A stretch of DNA of 35,400 bases from Armatimonadota bacterium (GTDB taxonomy: Bacteria > Armatimonadota > Fimbriimonadia > Fimbriimonadales > Fimbriimonadaceae), in assembly GCA_029781035.1 (NCBI GenBank), contig JAKOXK010000062.1:1-35400 (forward strand), given 5' to 3'. Positions 29,858 to 35,400 of this stretch are shown piece by piece. The first letter of the stretch is position 1; the number at the start of each line of letters is the position of its first letter. Under the pieces are notes generated by a model that ran no database searches, had not been told where the DNA came from, and worked only from the letters and a program-made list of their open reading frames with translations. The translations under genes and the position numbers were made by a program.

Positions 29858-32839
29858 ATGGCAGAACTGAGTCGACGGACGATGCTCAAGATGGCGGGGG
29901 GAGCGACGCTGGGGCTGGGGCTGCCGGGAAAGATCCTGGCCGTGCTCAAGGACGGTTCCATCGTGGTGCAAAACCATCAGATTCCAGCCGAAAAAGGGCT
30001 GACCGAGGCGTGGAAGAAGGCGCTGGTCGCCCGAGGCGAAAAGGAAGTGTGGACGGGCGAGGCGCTGGAGTCGATCGGCATGCCCATCGGCGGCATCGCC
30101 ACCGGCCAGCTCTACCTTCGGGGCGACGGCACGCTCGGCTGCTGGGAGATCTTCAACCACCACGAGTTCCAGAGCTACGGTTCGACCAGCTACGCCAAAC
30201 GCGCCATCCCGGACACGGTGAAGTTCGGCTTCACCTGCCTGGTGGGCGGCGGGGGCTGGGACCTGCACAAGGAGGGCTTCGGCAAGGTCAGCTTCAATGG
30301 CCAGTACCCGACCGCGACGGTGACCTACGAGGACGAGGGCAGCCCCGTGCGCGTGCGGCAGACCGCCTACTCGCCCTTCATCCCGCTCAACGCCAAGGAC
30401 AGCGGCCTGCCCGCGACACTTTTTGAGATCGAGGTCGAGAACACGTCCGGCACAGACCAGAAGGTGACGATGACGGGGTTCCTCGAAAACGCAGTCTCAC
30501 GTTCTGCGGGCTCCTCGCGCAAGACCTGGCTCAAAGCCGTCTCGGGCGAAGGAATGTGCGGCATCATGCACGGCGTGGACCCCGTTCCGGGCGAGTTCTT
30601 CTTGCCTGACAAGGGGCGCAAGACGGTGCCGATCGCGGACTTTGAGGGCAGCACCTACGGCGACTGGAAGGTAGAGGGCACGGCCTTCGGCCCCGGCCCC
30701 GCGCGCGGCACACTGCCCAACCAGAACGCGGTCACCGGCTTCGTCGGCAAGGGACTGGTCAACACGTATTTCGAGGGCGACGACACCAAGGGCAAACTGA
30801 CCTCGCCGGAGTTCACGGTCGAGCGCAGCTACATCAACTTCAAGATCGGAGGCGGGCGGCAGCCGGGCAAGTGCTGCATCAACCTGCTGGTCGATGGCAA
30901 AGTCGCGCGGACCTCGACCGGCCTCAACGACGAGAAGCTAATGTGGGAGTCGTGGAACGTCAGCGAGTTCGAGGGCAAGAAAGCGCAGATCGAGATCGTG
31001 GACGACGCGGCCGGCGGCTGGGCGCACATCAACATCGACCAGATCGAGCAGGCGGACACGGTGCGCTCGCACGAGGATCTGAAAGCACGCCACGGCGACC
31101 CGAACCTCGACAACGGCACCATGGCATTGGCGTACTTGGGACAAGGCGTGACGACGGACGCGGCCCGGCCCGGCCCCGAGCTCGGACGATTGGCTTCCGC
31201 CGAGACCACCGTGCGCGCCGGTGCCCGACACACGTTCGTGTTCGTCCTGGCTTGGAACTTCCCGAACCACCCGCGCGGGCACAACTATGTCAATTTCTGG
31301 AGCGACGCGGGCGAAGTCGCCCAATACGTGGCGCAGAACGCCAAGCGCTTGAGCCGCGACACCAAGCTCTGGCGCGACACCTATTACGACTCGACCCTGC
31401 CGTACTGGCTGCTCGACCGCCTGCACTCGACAGCGGGCAACCTCTGCACCGGCACGACGCAATGGTGGAAGACGGGACGGTTCTGGGCGTATGAAGGCGT
31501 GGTCTGTTGCTCGGGCACCTGTACCCACGTGTGGAACTACGAGCACAGCATGGCCCGGCTCTTCCCCGAGCTTGAGCGCAACGTCCGCGACCGGCAAGAC
31601 TTCGGCGAGGCGTTCGACGAGGCGACGGGGTTGGTCGGTTTCCGCAGCGACCGCGAATACGCCGCCGACGGTCAGTGCGGCACGGTGCTCAAGGCGTACC
31701 GCGAGCACCTTGGCAGCGCCGACGACAGTTTCCTCAAGAAGCACTGGCCGCGGATCAAGAAGTCGCTCGAGTATCTGATCGCCCACGACGCGAACGGCGA
31801 CGGCGTGATCGAGGACGCGCAGCCGAACACCTACGACATCGACTTCTTCGGTGCGAACACGTTCGTCGGCTCGCTGTACCTGGCCGCCCTGCGGGCCGGA
31901 GAGGAAATGGCGAAGCTCATGGGCGATTCGGCTTTCGCGACACAGTGCCGCGGGCTCTTTGAAAACGGAAGTGAGGCGAACGTCAAGAACCTCTTCAACG
32001 GCGAGTACTTCATCCAGGATGTCGATCAGAACAAGTACAAGGAGTTCCAGTACGGACCTGGATGCCTCGCCGACCAGTTGTTCGGGCAGGGTTGGGCCCA
32101 TCAGGTGGGTCTGGGTCACATCTATCCAAAAGATAACGTCGTGAGGGCGCTCCAGGCCGTGTGGAAGTACAACTGGGCTCCCGACGTGGCGGCACAGAAC
32201 AAGCGGTGGCCGCCCGAGCGCCCGTTCGCGGTTCCGGGTGAGGCGGGCCTGTTCATCTGCACCTGGCCGAGCGGTGGCCGTGAGAAGGAACCCGTCCGTT
32301 ACCGGGACGAAGTTTGGACGGGCATCGAGTACCAGGTCGCAGGCAACATGATCTGGGACGGGCTCGTGGAGGAGGGGCTCTCTATCTGCAGGGCCGTCCA
32401 CGAGCGCTACCACCCGATCAAGCGCAACCCCTACAACGAGGTGGAGTGCAGCGACCACTACGCCCGGGCGATGGCGTCTTGGGGGGTGTACACGGCTTTA
32501 TCGGGCTTTCGGTACGACGGGCCAAGAGGATCGATCGGCTTCGACCCTCGCGTGACCCCTGAGGACTTCCGGGCCGCGTTTACAGCGGCCGAAGGTTGGG
32601 GAACCTATTCGCAGAAGGCCGGGCCAGTAACCCACAATTCAACACTCAAGTTGGCCCATGGAAAGCTGCGCGTTACGGAGATCGTCCTGAGGCCACTCGT
32701 TGGTGGTCGGGCCCGTGTGACCTTGGGAGGCAAGCCGGTCCAATCGACGACCTCGCGCGAGGAAGGGCTGACGAGGGTGTCGTTCGACGCCCTGACGGTC
32801 AATGCGGGCGACACACTCGAGGTCCAGTTCTCGGAATGA
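29858..32839 (+). CDS. GH116-family beta-glycosidase with Tat signal and inserted module
   Basis: 993 residues. SRRTMLK (5-11) and the hydrophobic run after it form a Tat signal. The N-terminal beta domain (IGMPIGGIATGQLYLRGDGTLGCWEIFNHHEF) is that of GH116/GBA2-type glycosidases; the C-terminal two thirds is the (alpha/alpha)6 barrel. By comparison from memory, the nucleophile is Glu546 (GRFWAYEGVV) and the acid/base Asp660 (NTYDID). The enzyme likely cuts a beta-glucoside or beta-xyloside; the exact substrate is unknown. Residues about 261-400 (DFEGSTYGDWKVEG to GGWAHINIDQIEQAD) are an extra beta-sandwich of the kind usually attached to GH32 and secreted planctomycete-type proteins, here placed inside the N-terminal domain. 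TAAACT lies 9 nt before the ATG. Confidence 0.92.
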   Translation: MAELSRRTMLKMAGGATLGLGLPGKILAVLKDGSIVVQNHQIPAEKGLTEAWKKALVARGEKEVWTGEALESIGMPIGGIATGQLYLRGDGTLGCWEIFNHHEFQSYGSTSYAKRAIPDTVKFGFTCLVGGGGWDLHKEGFGKVSFNGQYPTATVTYEDEGSPVRVRQTAYSPFIPLNAKDSGLPATLFEIEVENTSGTDQKVTMTGFLENAVSRSAGSSRKTWLKAVSGEGMCGIMHGVDPVPGEFFLPDKGRKTVPIADFEGSTYGDWKVEGTAFGPGPARGTLPNQNAVTGFVGKGLVNTYFEGDDTKGKLTSPEFTVERSYINFKIGGGRQPGKCCINLLVDGKVARTSTGLNDEKLMWESWNVSEFEGKKAQIEIVDDAAGGWAHINIDQIEQADTVRSHEDLKARHGDPNLDNGTMALAYLGQGVTTDAARPGPELGRLASAETTVRAGARHTFVFVLAWNFPNHPRGHNYVNFWSDAGEVAQYVAQNAKRLSRDTKLWRDTYYDSTLPYWLLDRLHSTAGNLCTGTTQWWKTGRFWAYEGVVCCSGTCTHVWNYEHSMARLFPELERNVRDRQDFGEAFDEATGLVGFRSDREYAADGQCGTVLKAYREHLGSADDSFLKKHWPRIKKSLEYLIAHDANGDGVIEDAQPNTYDIDFFGANTFVGSLYLAALRAGEEMAKLMGDSAFATQCRGLFENGSEANVKNLFNGEYFIQDVDQNKYKEFQYGPGCLADQLFGQGWAHQVGLGHIYPKDNVVRALQAVWKYNWAPDVAAQNKRWPPERPFAVPGEAGLFICTWPSGGREKEPVRYRDEVWTGIEYQVAGNMIWDGLVEEGLSICRAVHERYHPIKRNPYNEVECSDHYARAMASWGVYTALSGFRYDGPRGSIGFDPRVTPEDFRAAFTAAEGWGTYSQKAGPVTHNSTLKLAHGKLRVTEIVLRPLVGGRARVTLGGKPVQSTTSREEGLTRVSFDALTVNAGDTLEVQFSE

Positions 32840-32856
32840 GCCGCTAGTGCGGAGCC

Positions 32857-33840
32857 TCACCGCGAAATATAAGACAGGCCGACCGACGTACAGTTGGGCC
32901 AGTAGACGGGCTCGGCGCCCCCTGCGACGGTGACCGTTGAAAACCGGGCCAGAGGCGTCTCGTTTCGAAGTGCAGGCGCAGCGGTCCCATTGCACTGGAA
33001 GTCACTGTCGGACAGGATGATCGGTCCGTCTGGCGGATCCGACTTAGCAAAGGTCGTCACTCGGAAAGCGGCGAAGACCGTTTGGGCGACGGCCCCCTTA
33101 TGGTGGACGCCCTTCACAGTTCCTGAACATCCGAGGAGGTCCAGGGCGCCATAGTCATCGTCCGTGTTGGCGTCGGACAGGTTGAGCCCGTCTACTGACT
33201 TGAACTTGAGGGCACAGTTGTCGAGGGTCGAAGCGCCTCTGCGTCGAGACTCGGTGATACCGGTGACCGTCACGCCTTGTGAACGGATCTCTTTGCCGTC
33301 TGGCTTCTGGCCCTCGTTGAAGTAAATGAGGTGTCCGGCCGGGCCACCGGAAAGGACGGCACCCGTGCCCGTCAGGTTCTTGGCGACAAAGTTCTGCTGG
33401 CCCAGGGCCATGAGGCCGAATCGGTAGTCCGAGAATTGGCAGTCTTCGATTTGGTTGCCGACGGCAAGACGGCCGTCCGGAGCGGGAATGCAAACGATGC
33501 CGACTTCGCCCTTGAAACTGCACCGCCTGATGGTGACGCCGCCACCAACAATGACGATACAGGCTTTGGACGTGTCGATGTGAGATGACCCGATCGTAGG
33601 TTTGGCAAGGTGCGCGTCACTGAACAGCCGCTCCAGGCTGTAGTCAGACTCGTACACGCTCGTCGGAGATGGCGAGTCGAAGACACAGTCCTGGATGACG
33701 GCTGGCCCGCAGACAAGCACAGGCGTGGTGTCCACTCGCGTGAAGTGTTCACCCGTCACTGTTCCACCTGCAATGACCCTCAGGTCGCCTGACGCCTGGC
33801 AGGCCAAGCACCACAGAAGGGCATAAAGCAGGAGCTTCAC
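32857..33840 (-). CDS. Secreted beta-helix-like protein, function unknown
   Basis: 327 residues. An N-terminal signal peptide (KLLLYALLWCLACQASG) precedes a chain of short repeats that look like parallel beta-helix turns: VIQDCVFDS, ACIVIVGGGVTIRRCSFKG, GNQIEDCQFSDYRFGLMAL, NCALKFKSVDGLNLSD, ALDLLGCSGTVKGVHHKG, PIILSDSDFQCNG. The turn pattern (x-I-x-x-C-x-F) is that of right-handed beta-helix proteins such as pectate-lyase-like and other carbohydrate-acting proteins. No catalytic residues can be named. The start is GTG at 33840. It is convergent with GH116, 17 nt apart, and could act on a related polysaccharide, but that is inference. Confidence 0.75.
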   Translation of the reverse strand: MKLLLYALLWCLACQASGDLRVIAGGTVTGEHFTRVDTTPVLVCGPAVIQDCVFDSPSPTSVYESDYSLERLFSDAHLAKPTIGSSHIDTSKACIVIVGGGVTIRRCSFKGEVGIVCIPAPDGRLAVGNQIEDCQFSDYRFGLMALGQQNFVAKNLTGTGAVLSGGPAGHLIYFNEGQKPDGKEIRSQGVTVTGITESRRRGASTLDNCALKFKSVDGLNLSDANTDDDYGALDLLGCSGTVKGVHHKGAVAQTVFAAFRVTTFAKSDPPDGPIILSDSDFQCNGTAAPALRNETPLARFSTVTVAGGAEPVYWPNCTSVGLSYISR

Positions 33841-34483
33841 GAGGTGTTGGACGGTTGTTGCACCGAACTGATTCGCTCCTTGTCGCGACTCAAGCCAGAA
33901 GGCCCAGTCATCGCAGGGATTGGAACAGCCGAAATGGCCATCCCACGACGGGCGTCGCCGATCCAGGCGGAGTCAACCGGGACAGTCGCGGCGCGGTCTG
34001 GGGGTGGGCCCGCAACGGACACACCGTTGACTTGTTTCGGGCTTGGCAGGCAGACCGACCTCCCCCTCTCCTCGCACAGGTTCAGGTCTTTGTTCGATCG
34101 TTAGAGAAATCAAAGGCGAACGAGAAGTGGTCACATCTCGAGTCGCACTGTGCCCAGTTTGAGCCTGGGGTCCAGATCTCAGGTCCGAGATTCCCGACCC
34201 GGGCCGGGTATCCAGGGCGGCTTCAGAAAGAGCACGGGCAAGCATGCCTGGGGGTGGAGGGTAGGATGGCCGAGACGGACTCTGACCATGGCGCCGATGA
34301 CCGCAGAGGTTTCGCGCTCCCCGTGCAGTCGAGCCCGTCCCGGGAGAGGCCAACCCTGAAAAGAGCCCTTATTGACGAGGTTCCGACGGGGATCTAAGTC
34401 GCACGGTCGGCACTTTTGCTGGCCGCACGCCGACAGGGTCTCGTTCCGGCGTTAGCGGGCGGAAACGTGACGAGGATGGATCG
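33841..34483. other. 643-bp stretch without a recognisable gene
   Basis: Open frames exist on both strands (for example plus 33855-34397 from a TTG, and minus 33837-34022), but none shows a signal peptide, a domain motif or a good ribosome site. The plus frame ends just before gnd (TAA at 34395) and contains rather mixed residues (NGHTVDLFRAWQADRPP). It may be a decayed gene or a long regulatory/leader region. GAGG at 34472-34475 near its right end is the gnd Shine-Dalgarno. Confidence 0.5.
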
Positions 34484-35400
34484 ATGAGAATTGGGATGAT
34501 TGGTCTCGGCCGGATGGGCGCCAGCATGGTCCGCCGACTCCTGCGCTCCGGTCACGAATGTGTTGTGACCGACTTGAACCCACAGGCCGTCAAGAGCTTG
34601 ACCGCCGAGGGTGCCCTTGGCGCCACGTCGATGGAGGAGTTTGTTAGCCAACTCCGTCCACCGAGGACGGCATGGATCATGGTTCCTGCGGCCGTTGTGG
34701 ATTCGACGCTGGAGCAACTCGTGCCTCATCTGGAGGCGGGAGACGCTGTGATCGACGGTGGGAACTCGTACTACCATGACGACATAAGGCGCTCCTCAGA
34801 ACTGACGACGAGGGGAGTGTCGTACATTGACGTGGGAACCAGCGGCGGAGTATGGGGCGCCGAGCGCGGATACTGCCTCATGATAGGCGGTGACGAGGGA
34901 ACGGTCAAGCGCCTCGATCCGATTTTCGCGAGCCTTGCGCCGACAATTGAGTCCGCGCCTCGCACCTCGGGCCGGTCCGACGGGGAGGGAACGGCGGAGC
35001 ACGGTTATCTCTACTGCGGGCCAAGTGGGGCCGGCCACTTTGTCAAGATGGTCCACAACGGGATTGAGTACGGCATCATGGCCGCCTATGCCGAGGGTCT
35101 CAACATTCTGCGCCACGCGAATGTGGGGAAGACCGACCGTACGATCGATGCGGAGACGACCCCATTGCGGGATCCCGAGCACTTCCAGTACGACCTGAAC
35201 ATTGCCGACATTGCCGAGGTGTGGCGCCGCGGGAGCGTGATCTCCTCTTGGCTTCTCGACCTAGCTGCAATGGCCACGGTCGGCAACCCTACTTTGGATA
35301 ACTTTGCAGGACGCGTCTCGGACTCCGGGGAAGGAAGGTGGACGATCAAGGCCGCCGTGGACGCGGGCGTTCCGGTCCCTGTCCTAAGCGCCGCTCTCTT
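34484..35400 (+). CDS. gnd: 6-phosphogluconate dehydrogenase (decarboxylating), 3' end outside the window
   Basis: At least 305 residues, cut by the right edge. The NAD(P)-binding loop is at the very N-terminus (MRIGMIGLGRMGASMVRRLL). Substrate and catalytic segments follow: AVIDGGNSYYHDDIRRS, YIDVGTSGGVWGAERGYCLMIGG and GPSGAGHFVKMVHNGIEYGIMAAYAEGLNIL with the catalytic Lys (HFVKMVHN), then DIAEVWRRGSVISSWLLDL and GEGRWTIKAAVDAGVPVPVLSAAL. It oxidises and decarboxylates 6-phosphogluconate to ribulose 5-phosphate in the pentose phosphate pathway. The short spacing and GLGRMG type suggest the GntZ/YqeC-like NAD-preferring branch, which is an inference. GAGG lies 8 nt before the ATG. The 643-bp gap before it has no clear gene. 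Confidence 0.95.
   Translation, partial: MRIGMIGLGRMGASMVRRLLRSGHECVVTDLNPQAVKSLTAEGALGATSMEEFVSQLRPPRTAWIMVPAAVVDSTLEQLVPHLEAGDAVIDGGNSYYHDDIRRSSELTTRGVSYIDVGTSGGVWGAERGYCLMIGGDEGTVKRLDPIFASLAPTIESAPRTSGRSDGEGTAEHGYLYCGPSGAGHFVKMVHNGIEYGIMAAYAEGLNILRHANVGKTDRTIDAETTPLRDPEHFQYDLNIADIAEVWRRGSVISSWLLDLAAMATVGNPTLDNFAGRVSDSGEGRWTIKAAVDAGVPVPVLSAAL

Noticed and set aside
30938-32458. Long minus-strand open frame (506 codons) opposite the GH116 gene
   Set aside because: It is antisense to a clear GH116 enzyme in a GC-rich stretch where frames opposite strong C/G-ending codons stay open by chance; its translation is Arg/Val/Leu/Asp-rich with no domain.
33855-34397. 180-codon plus-strand open frame before gnd
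   Set aside because: TTG start without a ribosome site, mixed composition, no motif; kept only as part of the unexplained region.

Overview
The window looks like chromosome from a Gram-negative-type, free-living bacterium of about 60% GC. The best guess, from gene content only, is Armatimonadota (Fimbriimonadia-like) or a neighbouring lineage. Pointers are a tricorn-type protease, a DUF1080 protein, Gly-rich LTxxQ periplasmic proteins, a lipoprotein cytochrome c, PEP-CTERM proteins, a GH116 enzyme with a Tat signal, RND efflux genes, and many genes with a TANACT/TACAAT box only 6-12 nt before the start codon and no Shine-Dalgarno. There is no phage, IS element, CRISPR array, rRNA or tRNA that I can support. 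The taxonomic guess needs a marker-gene search.

Layout. 0.1-2.9 kb: amt (minus), then tyrA-like and a DUF2892 membrane gene (plus). 3.1-6.1 kb: secreted proteins: a Spy-like Gly-rich protein (plus), then a DUF1080 protein, a second Gly-rich LTxxQ protein and a one-haem lipoprotein (all minus). 6.3-10 kb: a 1045-aa tricorn-like protease (plus) and a TlpA/ResA-like thioredoxin (minus). 10-16.6 kb: a GT-C-like membrane protein (plus) overlapping the end of pheT, pheT and pheS (minus), an orphan fliL (plus), and a GT39-type glycosyltransferase (minus). 16.6-23 kb: ubiX, a TIGR01777 epimerase, tig, a 309-bp non-coding gap with DnaA-box-like 9-mers, gatB, a secreted repeat-like protein, a DivIVA-like protein and DUF167 (all plus), then DUF1289 (minus). 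23.3-28 kb: an RND adaptor/permease operon. 28.1-29.5 kb: two tandem PEP-CTERM paralogues. 29.5-29.86 kb: an intergenic element with degenerate 21-bp tandem repeats and two hairpins. 29.86-32.84 kb: GH116 glycosidase. 32.86-33.84 kb: secreted beta-helix-like protein (minus). 33.84-34.48 kb: no recognisable gene. From 34.48 kb: gnd (6-phosphogluconate dehydrogenase), cut by the right edge.

How it works together. Housekeeping functions (Phe-tRNA synthetase, GatB, trigger factor, TyrA, Gnd, UbiX, Amt) are interleaved with envelope, periplasmic and export functions. Most transcription units are one or two genes long, which fits the many promoter boxes lying immediately upstream of start codons. 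Clear coupled pairs are the RND adaptor/permease (ATGA overlap), gatB with the next gene (GTGA overlap), and the two PEP-CTERM genes (GTGA overlap).

The points most worth a second look are: the window-wide leaderless-type promoter architecture, including a divergent pair sharing one -10 box in a 20-bp gap; the 21-bp repeat array; the tandem PEP-CTERM family; the GH116 enzyme with an inserted beta-sandwich module; a PheT without its tRNA-binding OB domain; and a DnaA-box-like cluster between tig and gatB.
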